From Nitrospirota bacterium (GTDB lineage Bacteria > Nitrospirota > Nitrospiria > Nitrospirales > Nitrospiraceae), in assembly GCA_040757595.1 (NCBI GenBank), contig JBFLWP010000014.1, forward strand, positions 31,079-95,078: DNA of 64,000 nt, in the 5' to 3' direction. The position numbers were made by a program, and so were the translations under genes. Below, piece by piece: positions 9,460 through 20,141 of the stretch. Every line of letters begins with the position of its first letter. Position 1 is the stretch's first letter. A model generated the notes under the pieces. That model ran no database searches and was not told the DNA's origin. It saw only the letters and a program-made list of their open reading frames with translations.

Positions 9460-9672
9460 GACGTCCCTCTTCTTCTTTCAACTCTCTCTCACCCTCCCCT
9501 CTCCCAACGGGGCGAGGGTCTTACTCCAGTTTGGCAAGCGGGCTGGCCTGGCCTGCCGTCGCGAATCGCTTCGATTCTTTTCCCCACCCCCTTCTCCCCT
9601 CAGACGGGCTGGATGGGGATGGGCCTTGAGGGTGACCGGGGTGGCGGGCGCGCGGTGTCTGCCAGCCAATGA

Positions 9673-9791
9673 GGGTGCCGCTCGCCGGTCTTTTAATCCG
9701 GTGAGGCGAACGGCCAACGGTAGGACGGCCTGTAGCAATAGCCGGGACAACGCATCGTCCCGGCACCCGAAAGGGCCGCCCCTCGTCAGCC
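9673..9791. repeat. Dispersed repeat copy A (CGCC-TTTTAATCCG-TGAGGCG family) between sucC and sucD
   Basis: The core at 9673-9726 is shared with 25600-25652 (reverse orientation) and 27744-27795. All have GGTGCCG, a CGCC...TTTTAATCCGRTGAGGCG block and CGGCCAACGGTA. A hairpin GCCGGGAC/GTCCCGGC (9741-9764) follows. A second shared motif, CCGCCCCTCGTCAGCC (9776-9791), includes the sucC stop codon. The rest of the 9460-9785 spacer holds a CCCTCTCC-type repeat and no gene. Confidence 0.7.
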
Positions 9792-10994
9792 CTCCTGCGT
9801 CGTCGCCTCTGCCTTCTTCCGCTTCCGCCCCGTCATCGCCACGATCTTTTGCGCCGCCTCCCACAAATCGTCCGCCACGTCCACCTTGAGGCCCGACTCC
9901 AGGAGCAGCTTCCGCCCCTCCTCCGCGTTCGTGCCCTGCAGCCGCACGACCAGGGGCACGTTCAACTGCACCTCCCTGGCCGCGTCAATCACCCCGTGGG
10001 CGATCCGCTCGCAGCGGACGATGCCGCCGAAGATGTTGATGAAGATGCCCTTGACGTTCTTGTCCTTGAGCAGGATGCGGAAGCCGGCCGCGACCGTCTC
10101 CTTGGTCGCCCCTCCCCCCACGTCGAGGAAGTTGGCCGGCCAGCTCCCGGCCAGCTTGATCACGTCCATCGTGGCCATGGCGAGGCCCGCCCCGTTCACC
10201 ATGCAGCCGATGTTCCCGTCCAGCTTCACGTAGTTCAGGTTGTTGGCGCTCGCCTCGATCTCCAGCGGCTCCTCCTCGTTCAGGTCGCGCAGGGCCTGCA
10301 CGTCCGGATGCTTGAAGAGCCCGTTGTCGTCGAAGGAGACTTTCCCGTCCAGCGCGACGAGCTTCTTGTCCGTCGTGATGACGAGCGGGTTGATCTCCAC
10401 GAGCGAGGCGTTCTTCTCCATGAACAACCGGTAGAGATTGCCGAGCATCGCGACGAATGGGTTCAGCAGCGTGGGTTCGAGCGCCGGGAGGCCGAGCCCG
10501 AAGGCCAGCTTGCGGCCGTTGTAGCCCTGGAAGCCGACGGCCGGATCGATCGGCTCCTTGAGGACTTTCTCGGGCGTGTGGGCCGCCACCTCTTCGATCT
10601 CCATGCCGCCCTCGGTGCTGGCGATGAAGACCGGCCAGCCGGAATCGCGGTCCACCAGCAGGCTCAGGTACAGCTCCTTGGCGATGCCCGCCCCCTCCTC
10701 GATCAGAAGCCGGCGCACCTTGCGGCCCTTGGGCCCGGTCTGGTGCGTCACCAGCTTCTTGCCGAGCAGCTCCCCGGCCAGCGCAGGCACCTGGGCCCGG
10801 TCCCTGGTGAGCTTGACCCCGCCCGCCTTGCCGCGCCCGCCCGCGTGGATCTGGGCCTTGACGACGTAGACCGGCGTGTCGAGCGCCGCCGCCCACTTCT
10901 CCGCCGCCCGCCGCGTCTTGATCTCCTTGCCCCTCGGCACGGGCACGCCGAACTGGGCGAACAACTGCTTCGCCTGGAATTCGTGGATGTTCAT
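9786..10994 (-). CDS. sucC: Succinyl-CoA synthetase (ADP-forming), beta subunit
   Basis: The 402-residue ATP-grasp subunit starts MNIHEFQAKQLFAQFGVPVPRG, as the family does. Other blocks are KAQIHAGGRGKAGGVKL near residue 45, the metal/nucleotide part LVEINPLVIT near 198, and the phosphate-binding loop GNIGCMVNGAGLAMATMD near 260. It is about 14 residues longer than usual at the C-terminus; the lysine-rich tail runs into a dispersed repeat. It is the first gene of the sucC-sucD pair. Confidence 0.96.
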   Translation of the reverse strand: MNIHEFQAKQLFAQFGVPVPRGKEIKTRRAAEKWAAALDTPVYVVKAQIHAGGRGKAGGVKLTRDRAQVPALAGELLGKKLVTHQTGPKGRKVRRLLIEEGAGIAKELYLSLLVDRDSGWPVFIASTEGGMEIEEVAAHTPEKVLKEPIDPAVGFQGYNGRKLAFGLGLPALEPTLLNPFVAMLGNLYRLFMEKNASLVEINPLVITTDKKLVALDGKVSFDDNGLFKHPDVQALRDLNEEEPLEIEASANNLNYVKLDGNIGCMVNGAGLAMATMDVIKLAGSWPANFLDVGGGATKETVAAGFRILLKDKNVKGIFINIFGGIVRCERIAHGVIDAAREVQLNVPLVVRLQGTNAEEGRKLLLESGLKVDVADDLWEAAQKIVAMTGRKRKKAEATTQEG

Positions 10995-11011
10995 CGTTCC
11001 CTCAAGATTCT

Positions 11012-11127
11012 GAGCATATGGCGTATGGCTTATGGCCGGCTCAAGAGGAGGAGCATATAGCTTGTGGCAGATGGATTGGTGAGGCTCCGGCTCTTGCCAT
11101 ATGCCATGGGCTATAGGCCATACGCTC
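11012..11127. repeat. 7-bp-period inverted element (TATGGC type) between the fumarate reductase flavoprotein gene and sucC
   Basis: The left arm has catatgg, cgtatgg, cttatgg and the right arm gccatat, gccatgg, gctatag, gccatac. The right edge touches the stop codon (CTA on the plus strand) of the upstream flavoprotein gene. Confidence 0.75.
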
Positions 11128-12708
11128 CTATTCTTTTTTGGCGTAGGCCGGGAAGAGCATGGGCGAGGAGACCTCGTGCGAGACCCCGTGCTTGCGCGCC
11201 TCGGCCCGAAACTTGGCCAGGTGCTCCAGCGTCAATTTCCCCTGCTTCGCGGCCTTGGCATGCTCGGCCGCCGTGGCGCCGGACCGCTTGCCGTACACCA
11301 TCAGGTCGAGGAGCGAGTTGCCCATGAGCCGGTTGCGCCCGTGCAGGCCGCCCGAGGCCTCGCCGGCCACGAACAGGTTCTTGATGCCCGTCTCCCCGTT
11401 CACGTCGATCTGCACGCCGCCGTTCTGGTAATGGAGCGTGGGGTAGACGAGCACCGGATCCTTGGCGATGTCGATCCCGTAGCGTTTGTACTGGCGCACC
11501 ATGGCGGGGAAGTGCTTCTCGAGCGTGCCCGGGCCCTGTTCGGCCTCCAGCAACGGCGTGTCCAGCCAGACTCCGACCCGTCCCGTCATGGTCCGGATGC
11601 CCCGGCCCTCCTCGCACTCCCGGATGATGGAGGAGGAGACCACGTCGCGGGTGTCCAGCTCGTTCACGAACCGCTCGCCCTTCGCGTTGACCAGGTGCCC
11701 GCCCTCGGAGCGGATCCCCTCCGTCACCAGCGCTCCGACCAACTGCTCCGGATAGACCGCCCCGGTCGGGTGGTACTGGAACGTGTCGATCTGGAGGAGC
11801 TTGGCGCCCATCCGGTAGGCCATCGCCAGCCCGTCGCCGGTCGCCCCATAGTGGTTGCTCGTCGGGAAGCCCTGGATGTGGAGCCGGCCGATCCCGCCCG
11901 TGGCCAGGATCACGGTCTTGGCCGCCACCACGATGAACCGCTTGTTGTCCAGGTCGCGCAGGACCGCGCCGGTGCAGGAGCCCGCCCCGTCGCTCAGCAG
12001 CTCCACCGCCGCGCTGAACTCCAGGAGCTGGATCTTCTGGTTCAGCACCTCGTCCTTGAGCACGCGCATGATCTCCAGCCCCGTGTAGTCGGAGCAGGTC
12101 ACGAGCCGGGGCTTGGAGCTGCCGCCGCCCTTTTTCACGTGCAGGTTCCCGTCCGCGTCCCGGTCGAACAGCACGCCCAATTCCAACAGCCACTTGGCGA
12201 CGGAGGGCCCCTCCTCGACCATCACCTTCAGGAGCTGATGATCGTTCTTCATGTGCCCGCCCTTGAGCGTGTCGAGGAAGTGCTGGATGGGGGAATCCTC
12301 GTTCGTCACCGCGATCTGCATCCCGCCCTGGGCCATCACGGTGTTGGAGTCGCCCAGCCGCAGCTTGGTCGCCAGGACGACCTTGGCCCCGTGGGCGTGC
12401 GCGTGCAGCGCGGCGGCGCAGCCGGCTCCGCCGCCGCCCACCACCAGCACGTCCGTCGTGCAGGCCGGCGTCAGGTCCAGGTCTGCCGGCACCGGGCTGT
12501 CGCCCTCCAGGAGCGCGGCCAGCTCGCGGACGGTCAATTCGTCGGCATTGGGCCCGAACTTGATGGGCCGGTAGGCGCTTTCGCGGAAGTCCGGGTGAAA
12601 CTTCTTGATGAGCTGGTCCCGATCTGCGGGGGAGTACTTGGGCAGGGTCTGGGTGCGCCGGGCATCCCGGGTCTTGTGCACGATCTGTTGGAGCTGATGG
12701 ATTTCCAT
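11128..12708 (-). CDS. Fumarate reductase/succinate dehydrogenase flavoprotein, non-covalent FAD type
   Basis: The 526-residue protein has an 80-residue N-terminal extension, the FAD fold VLVVGGGGAGCAAA at about 87-100, and the catalytic-domain block QYHPTGAVYPEQL followed by VTEGIRSEGG. The capping block GRNRLMGNSLLDLMVYG comes near the end. At the position where covalent-FAD enzymes have histidine (SHTVxAQGG), this one has asparagine (N122, SNTVMAQGG), so FAD should be bound non-covalently, as in soluble fumarate reductases and L-aspartate oxidase. It is paired with the iron-sulfur gene upstream. Reduction of fumarate in the reductive TCA cycle is the likely role. Confidence 0.88.
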   Translation of the reverse strand: MEIHQLQQIVHKTRDARRTQTLPKYSPADRDQLIKKFHPDFRESAYRPIKFGPNADELTVRELAALLEGDSPVPADLDLTPACTTDVLVVGGGGAGCAAALHAHAHGAKVVLATKLRLGDSNTVMAQGGMQIAVTNEDSPIQHFLDTLKGGHMKNDHQLLKVMVEEGPSVAKWLLELGVLFDRDADGNLHVKKGGGSSKPRLVTCSDYTGLEIMRVLKDEVLNQKIQLLEFSAAVELLSDGAGSCTGAVLRDLDNKRFIVVAAKTVILATGGIGRLHIQGFPTSNHYGATGDGLAMAYRMGAKLLQIDTFQYHPTGAVYPEQLVGALVTEGIRSEGGHLVNAKGERFVNELDTRDVVSSSIIRECEEGRGIRTMTGRVGVWLDTPLLEAEQGPGTLEKHFPAMVRQYKRYGIDIAKDPVLVYPTLHYQNGGVQIDVNGETGIKNLFVAGEASGGLHGRNRLMGNSLLDLMVYGKRSGATAAEHAKAAKQGKLTLEHLAKFRAEARKHGVSHEVSSPMLFPAYAKKE

Positions 12709-12717
12709 AAATCTACA

Positions 12718-12817
12718 GGTGCGAGGCGCGTGGCGCTAGGCTAGAGGAAGGACACGGGTCTCTCTGCCCCATGATCGTTCCTTTCTCGCGCCTCTCGCCC
12801 CGAGCCTCGTGCCTAGG
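12718..12817. repeat. 7-bp-period inverted element (GAGGCGC type) between the two fumarate reductase genes
   Basis: The left arm has gcgaggc, gcgtggc, gctaggc, tagagga. The right arm has cctctcg, ccccgag, cctcgtg, cctaggc. The right edge abuts the TAG stop of the iron-sulfur subunit. The loop holds about 40 bases of unrelated sequence. Confidence 0.72.
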
Positions 12818-13537
12818 CTATTTCAGCGCTGCGCAGGCCTCCTTGAGCTGCTCTTCGTTCATCTTCAGGATACGGTCCCACTCGGCCTTGTACCGCCCGG
12901 ACTCGATCTCCCTGATCCGGTGCTCGAGCCGCTCCGGCTTTTCCGTGAAATGGGCGCCCTGGGCGCGGCTGGCGTAGAGCGCGACGAGGCTCGGCGCGAT
13001 GTCCGCGATGCAGACCGGCGCGCAGAGCCCGCACATGACGCAGTCCATGAACATCTCGGAGACGGCCTTGAAGTCCCCGAACACCGCGCGCCAGACCCCC
13101 TCCCGGACGTCGATCTGCTGGGGGCAGGCCTCCGTGCAGGCGTTGCAGTTCCGGCAGAGGGGCGCCTCCGGATAGAGGGTGAAGAGGTCCTGCTTGGGAT
13201 CCTGCAGTTTCGTGATGTCGTAGACCGCCTTCCTGGCCGGAAACGGCGGAACCATGGAGAAGGACATCCCGTCCTCCACGGCGGTCTGGCAGGCGAGGCA
13301 GGTCTTGACCTTCGGATCGTCCTTCGTCCGATAGTAGGTCGCGCAGGCCCCGCAGAAGCCGCCCAGGCAGCCCACCCCGCGCACGACCTCCTGGCCCGTG
13401 TACCAGAGGGCCTTGATCACGGTGATCCCCTCCGGCACCCGGTAGGTCTTGCCGGCGATCTCTACCGTGACCATCTTGGGCCGGAGGACTTCCTCCTGGT
13501 CAATGACGTTCTGTGTGTCGATTGATTCGTTCGCCAT
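12818..13537 (-). CDS. Fumarate reductase/succinate dehydrogenase iron-sulfur protein with two ferredoxin-type 4Fe-4S motifs
   Basis: The 239-residue protein has an N-terminal 2Fe-2S domain (CLGGFCGACATYY near residue 58, with a further CxxC at CLACQT). Two 4Fe-4S motifs follow: CRNCNACTEACP near 128 and CVMCGLCAPVC near 166. In standard SdhB/FrdB the last cluster is 3Fe-4S with a different cysteine pattern, so this looks more like the HdrC/TfrB branch. No membrane-anchor gene is next to it. It would pass electrons to the flavoprotein encoded just downstream. No ribosome-binding site is obvious. Confidence 0.88.
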   Translation of the reverse strand: MANESIDTQNVIDQEEVLRPKMVTVEIAGKTYRVPEGITVIKALWYTGQEVVRGVGCLGGFCGACATYYRTKDDPKVKTCLACQTAVEDGMSFSMVPPFPARKAVYDITKLQDPKQDLFTLYPEAPLCRNCNACTEACPQQIDVREGVWRAVFGDFKAVSEMFMDCVMCGLCAPVCIADIAPSLVALYASRAQGAHFTEKPERLEHRIREIESGRYKAEWDRILKMNEEQLKEACAALK

Positions 13538-13543
13538 AAAAAA

Positions 13544-13617
13544 CCTAGGCTAGAGGCGCGAGGCTAGCGGCAAGGGCCGAGCTTCCCCTCGCCTCTCGCC
13601 CCGTGCCCCTCGCCGCT
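13544..13617. repeat. 7-bp-period inverted element (GAGGCGC type) between the icd and iron-sulfur genes
   Basis: Series ctaggct, agaggcg, cgaggct, agcggca and the complementary ccctcgc, ctctcgc, cccgtgc, ccctcgc, cgctcta. The last three bases are the stop codon region of icd. It fills the entire gap between the two genes. Confidence 0.75.
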
Positions 13618-15876
<2,259 letters not shown>

Positions 15877-18123
15877 TCAGCTCAGCGCATTCAGCGCCGA
15901 GCCAGCCTTGAACCACGCAATCTGCTGTGCGGTCATGCTGTGGTTCGCCTGGATGGTGAGCGCGTGACCATCCGCCTTGTGGATCGTCACCTGCACCGGC
16001 TTGCCCGGAGCCAACGCGCTGAGCCCCGTCACGCTGATGCGGTCTTGCTGCTCGATCTTCTCGTAGTCCTTCGGGTCAGAGAAGGTCAACGCCAAGATCC
16101 CCTGTTTCTTGAGGTTGGTTTCGTGGATGCGGGCGAAGCTCTTGACCAGCACCACCTTCACGTTCAGGAAGCGGGGCGACATGGCCGCGTGCTCGCGGCT
16201 GCTCCCTTCGCCGTAGTTCTCGTCCCCGACGACCGCCGAGCCGATGCCCTTCTCCTTGTAGCGGCGGGCGATCTGGGCGATCGTGAGGCCCGACTCGCCG
16301 CTGAGCACGTCGGTCCCCTTGCCGGTCTCCGGAAAGAAGGCGTTGGTGGCGCCCAGGAACATGTTGTCGCTGATCTTGTCCAGGTGGCCCCGGTACTTGA
16401 GCCAGGGCCCCGCCGGCGAGATGTGGTCCGTCGTCGTCTTGCCCTTGGTCTTGATCAGGAGCGGGAGCTTGACGAAGTCCTGCCCGTCCCAGCGCGGGAA
16501 CGGCTGGAGAAGTTGCAGCCGCTCGCTGGCGGGAGGGATGTCCACCGTCAGGTTCTCGCCGTTTTCCGCCGGGGGCACGAAGCCCTCCTCGCCTTTGGCG
16601 AACCCCTTGGCCGGCAGCTCCTCGCCCTTGGGCGGCTCCAGCTTCAGGGGCTTGCCGTCCGCCCCCTTCAACGTGCCGTGGACCGGGTCGAAGCCCAGGT
16701 CGCCGGCGAGCGCGTAGGCGGTGACGATCTCCGGGCTGGCCAGGAACGAGAGGGTCTCGCTGACCCCGTCGTTGCGGCCGGGGAAGTTCCGGTTGAAGGA
16801 GCTCACGATCGAGTCGGCCCGGCCCTTCACCGCGTCCGCCCGCTTCCACTGGCCGATGCAGGGCCCGCAGGCGTTGGCGAGCACGGTCGCGCCGAGCTGC
16901 TCGAAGGTCTGCAGGAACCCGTCCCGCTTCATCGTGTGGTAGATCCGTTCGGAGCCGGGCGAGACGAGGAAGGCTGTCTTGGCCTTGAGCCCGGCCTTCA
17001 AGCCCTGCTGCGCCACGTGGGCCGCGCGGCTGATGTCCTCGTAGGACGAGTTGGTGCAGCTCCCGATCAGGGCCGCCTTGAGCTCCACCGGATAGCCCTT
17101 CTCCTTCGCCTCGGCCGCCATCTTGGAGACGGGACGGGCCAGGTCCGGCGTGTGGGGCCCGACCACGTGGGGCTCCAGCCGGGAGAGGTCGATCTCGACG
17201 ACTTGGTCGAAATGCTTCTCCGGCGACTGGTACACCTCCGGATCGGCCACGAGCAACTCCCTGTTGGCGAGGGCCAGGTTCGCGATGTCCGCCCGGTCGG
17301 TCAGGTTCAGATAGTCCACCATCTTCTGATCGAAGGGGAAGACCGAGGTGGTGGCGCCCAGCTCGGCCCCCATGTTCGTGATCGTGCCCTTGCCCGTGGC
17401 GCTGATCGTCCCGGCGCCGGGGCCGAAGTACTCCACGATCTTGTTCGTCCCGCCCTTGACGGTCAGGAGCCCGCACAGGTAGAGGATCACATCCTTGGGC
17501 GAGGCCCAGCCGCTCAGCTTGCCGGTCAGCTTCACGCCGATCAGCTTCGGGTGCAGCACCTCCCAGGGCAGCCCCGCCATCACCTCGCCCGCGTCCGCTC
17601 CGCCGACGCCGATCGCCAGCATGCCGAGCCCGCCCCCGTTGGGGGTGTGGGAATCGGTCCCGATGATGAGCCCGCCGGGGAACGCGTAGTTCTCGAGCAC
17701 CACCTGGTGGATGATGCCGGCGCCCGGCTTCCAGAAGCCGATCCCGTATTTCTTGGCCGAAGAGGCTAGGAAGTTGTAGACCTCGCGGTTCTCGTCGATC
17801 GCGCGCAGCAGGTCCTTCTCCGCCCCGACCTGCGCGCGGATCAGATGGTCGCAGTGGATCGTGCTCGGCACGGCCACCTGCTTCTTGCCCGCCTGCATGA
17901 ACTGCAGCATGGCCATCTGAGCCGTGGCGTCCTGCATGGCGACCCGATCGGGCCGCAGGGCCAGCATCGCCTTGCCCCGCTCCCAGACCTGGGTGTCGAG
18001 GTTGTCCGCGTGGGCCACGAGGATCTTCTCGGCCAGCGTGAGCCCGCGGCCGAACTGCTTGCGCGTCTTGGCCAGCTTCTCCGGCATCGAGGCATAGAGT
18101 TTTTTCGCGATATCGAGCGACAT
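15877..18123 (-). CDS. acnA: Aconitate hydratase (mitochondrial-type family)
   Basis: The 748-residue enzyme interconverts citrate and isocitrate with a 4Fe-4S cluster. Cluster ligands are visible in LIGSCTNSSYEDI (near residue 350) and ANACGPCIGQW (near 420). The substrate loop VGDENYGEGSSREHAAMSPR is near 590. Length and motif spacing fit the mitochondrial-type aconitases more than AcnB. It lies between aclA and icd, the expected order for the reductive TCA route from 2-oxoglutarate to citrate cleavage. The symbol is used loosely. Confidence 0.95.
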   Translation of the reverse strand: MSLDIAKKLYASMPEKLAKTRKQFGRGLTLAEKILVAHADNLDTQVWERGKAMLALRPDRVAMQDATAQMAMLQFMQAGKKQVAVPSTIHCDHLIRAQVGAEKDLLRAIDENREVYNFLASSAKKYGIGFWKPGAGIIHQVVLENYAFPGGLIIGTDSHTPNGGGLGMLAIGVGGADAGEVMAGLPWEVLHPKLIGVKLTGKLSGWASPKDVILYLCGLLTVKGGTNKIVEYFGPGAGTISATGKGTITNMGAELGATTSVFPFDQKMVDYLNLTDRADIANLALANRELLVADPEVYQSPEKHFDQVVEIDLSRLEPHVVGPHTPDLARPVSKMAAEAKEKGYPVELKAALIGSCTNSSYEDISRAAHVAQQGLKAGLKAKTAFLVSPGSERIYHTMKRDGFLQTFEQLGATVLANACGPCIGQWKRADAVKGRADSIVSSFNRNFPGRNDGVSETLSFLASPEIVTAYALAGDLGFDPVHGTLKGADGKPLKLEPPKGEELPAKGFAKGEEGFVPPAENGENLTVDIPPASERLQLLQPFPRWDGQDFVKLPLLIKTKGKTTTDHISPAGPWLKYRGHLDKISDNMFLGATNAFFPETGKGTDVLSGESGLTIAQIARRYKEKGIGSAVVGDENYGEGSSREHAAMSPRFLNVKVVLVKSFARIHETNLKKQGILALTFSDPKDYEKIEQQDRISVTGLSALAPGKPVQVTIHKADGHALTIQANHSMTAQQIAWFKAGSALNALS

Positions 18124-18147
18124 ATCCTCTCCCTTAGCAGAGCCGAT

Positions 18148-18218
18148 CGCTTATAGTGTATAGCTTATGGCAAGAAGGGTCTTGGACGCTCCCGCCATAG
18201 GCCATGAGCCATAGGCTC
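18148..18218. repeat. 7-bp-period inverted element (TATGGC type) between acnA and aclA
   Basis: Left series ttatagt, gtatagc, ttatggc; right series gccatag, gccatga, gccatag, gctccta. The right edge reaches the TAG stop of aclA. Confidence 0.75.
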
Positions 18219-20045
18219 CTATTTTAGCGGCGGCGCTTCCCTGCGCTTCGGGGCCGCGTAGTTCACCAAATAGTCGAACAGGCGGATCAGGCGGCTGTCT
18301 TGCCGCTTCTGGTCCGTCCAATGGCCGATCAGGCCGATCGTGCGGGCTAGGATGAAGAACCCGTTGAGGCTCTCCACCGGGAACCCGATGTCCACGAGCA
18401 CCGCGGCCATGGTCCCGTCCACGTTCAGGATCAGGTTCTCCTTCTTGGCCGAGGTGACCTTCTCGACCTCCAGCGCGAAGTCCAGGTGCGGGGTCTTCAT
18501 GCTCAGGCTCTTGACGTAGCCGACCAGCTCCTTCACGCGCTTGTCCGGATTGCGGACGCTCTTGACCCGGTGGCCGATGCCAGGCACCGGACCGACGTTC
18601 TTCTTCATGTAGGCCAGGAACTCGTCCACGGTCATCCGGTTCTCGACCGCGTACTTGAACCAGCGGCCCGCGTCGGTCACCGCCCCGCCGAAACGCGGGC
18701 CGATCATGATGAGGCCCGCGGCCACCGCCTGGGACATGCCGATGCCGGCGCAGGCGGCGATGATCGTGGTCAGCGCGCCGCTCACGCAGGGCCCGTGGTC
18801 GGCCGACAGGATGAGGATCCGCTTGATGATCTCGGCTTCCTGTTTCGAGACGAGCCGCTTGTCCCAAAGGAGCCCGATGACGTGGGGAATGTCGTAGCCC
18901 TTGTTGATGAGGTCGGAGGCGGCGTAGCCGTCGTAGCAGGGCTCCTCGCCGCGGTCGTCGCTGATCGTGGTCTTGATCAACGGAGCGACCATGACCTCGC
19001 CGGTCTTCATGCCCTCCTCGACGGTCTTGGGCAGCTTGGGCAGGTCGGCGGGGCTGAGGTCCGGCACCGGCACGACCTGGCCGGTCTTGACCAGCTCCTC
19101 GTACGTCGCCTTGATCGCCGGGCCCAGCGCGCCGAAGGTCTCCGGCACGAGCGCGCCGGCCTTCCGGAGCGCGTCGGACTTGGCGCGGGCCGAGCCCTCG
19201 CCCTTCATGCCCTCCTTGGCCCCGGCGTGGCCGAACTTCATGCCCTTGGGCAGGCTCTCCTGGCAGAAGCCGGAGACGACGGCGAGCAGCTTGATCCGGC
19301 GCTTCTTGGCCCCGTACCATTCGGCCGCCCGCTCCTCCAGGTCGCCGCCCATCTCGCCGACGATGACCACCGCCTTGGTCTGGGGATCCTGCTCGAACTT
19401 CTCCAGATAGGACACGTAATCGGTGCCGGGATAGGCGTCCCCGCCGATCCCGATCGCGGTCGTGATCCCGTCCGCGAACTGGGAGCAGATCCAGATGATC
19501 TCGTTGGAGAGGCCGCCCGACTTGGTGATGACGCCGAACGAGCCCTCGCGGTAGAGCTTGCAGGCCACGAGGTTGTCGAAGGCGCCGCCGATCACGCCCA
19601 GCCGGCACTGGCCGGCCGAGACGATCCCGATCGAGGAGGGACCGTTGAAGGTCTTGCCGAGCTTGATCGCGTGGCGGGCCAGGAGCTTCGCGTCCTTCTC
19701 CGGCACGCCCTCGGTGATCATCGAGACGAGCTGGACCCGGGGATCGTTGAGCGCCTCCATGCCGGCCGCGCAGGCCCGGTCCGCGCCGATGTAGACGAGG
19801 CTCGTGTTGATCTGGGGATGGGCGGCCGTGGCCTCGGCCACGCCCCTGTAGATTGGGATGGTCAGCAGGCCGCTCCCGTAGGGCACCTCGTTCGTCTTGC
19901 CGGCGTCGGGGGGATAGACGAAAGCGTCCACGTTGAGCGGCCGCTTGATCATGTAGCAGAACTCCGCCATCCGCCGCGCGGCGTTCAGGCCGGCCGCGCC
20001 GCCCTGGATCACGACCCGCGTGTCCTTGTTCGCCAGAATGCTCAT
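18219..20045 (-). CDS. aclA: ATP-citrate lyase, alpha (large) subunit
   Basis: The 608-residue subunit combines a succinyl-CoA-synthetase-alpha-like half with a citrate-synthase-like half. The first half has SNEIIWICSQFADGITTAIGIGGD and the phosphohistidine region MKFGHAGAKEGMKG near residue 270. The second half has ILSADHGPCVSGALTTI and PVPGIGHRVKSVRNPD. It splits citrate to acetyl-CoA and oxaloacetate using ATP and CoA, the defining step of the reductive TCA cycle. It follows aclB with an 86-base repeat element between them. Confidence 0.97.
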   Translation of the reverse strand: MSILANKDTRVVIQGGAAGLNAARRMAEFCYMIKRPLNVDAFVYPPDAGKTNEVPYGSGLLTIPIYRGVAEATAAHPQINTSLVYIGADRACAAGMEALNDPRVQLVSMITEGVPEKDAKLLARHAIKLGKTFNGPSSIGIVSAGQCRLGVIGGAFDNLVACKLYREGSFGVITKSGGLSNEIIWICSQFADGITTAIGIGGDAYPGTDYVSYLEKFEQDPQTKAVVIVGEMGGDLEERAAEWYGAKKRRIKLLAVVSGFCQESLPKGMKFGHAGAKEGMKGEGSARAKSDALRKAGALVPETFGALGPAIKATYEELVKTGQVVPVPDLSPADLPKLPKTVEEGMKTGEVMVAPLIKTTISDDRGEEPCYDGYAASDLINKGYDIPHVIGLLWDKRLVSKQEAEIIKRILILSADHGPCVSGALTTIIAACAGIGMSQAVAAGLIMIGPRFGGAVTDAGRWFKYAVENRMTVDEFLAYMKKNVGPVPGIGHRVKSVRNPDKRVKELVGYVKSLSMKTPHLDFALEVEKVTSAKKENLILNVDGTMAAVLVDIGFPVESLNGFFILARTIGLIGHWTDQKRQDSRLIRLFDYLVNYAAPKRREAPPLK

Positions 20046-20054
20046 CTCCCTACC

Positions 20055-20141
20055 TCAATGATGAAGGCTGAACGATGAATGATGAGCGGTTGGAAGATGG
20101 TTTCCCACGCCCATCATTCAGCGTTCACCGTTCAGCGTTTG
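20055..20141. repeat. 7-bp-period inverted element (GAACGATGAATGA type) between aclA and aclB
   Basis: Left series aatgatg, aaggctg, aacgatg, aatgatg, agcggtt; right series catcatt, cagcgtt, caccgtt, cagcgtt. The right end contains the TGA stop of aclB (20132-20134), so the element and the coding region overlap. Confidence 0.75.

Noticed and set aside
9690..9715. PyrR-like RNA loop (TCCGRTGAGGCG) in the dispersed repeat.
   Set aside because: The loop resembles a PyrR site but no pyrimidine genes are nearby and the copies lie in unrelated spacers.
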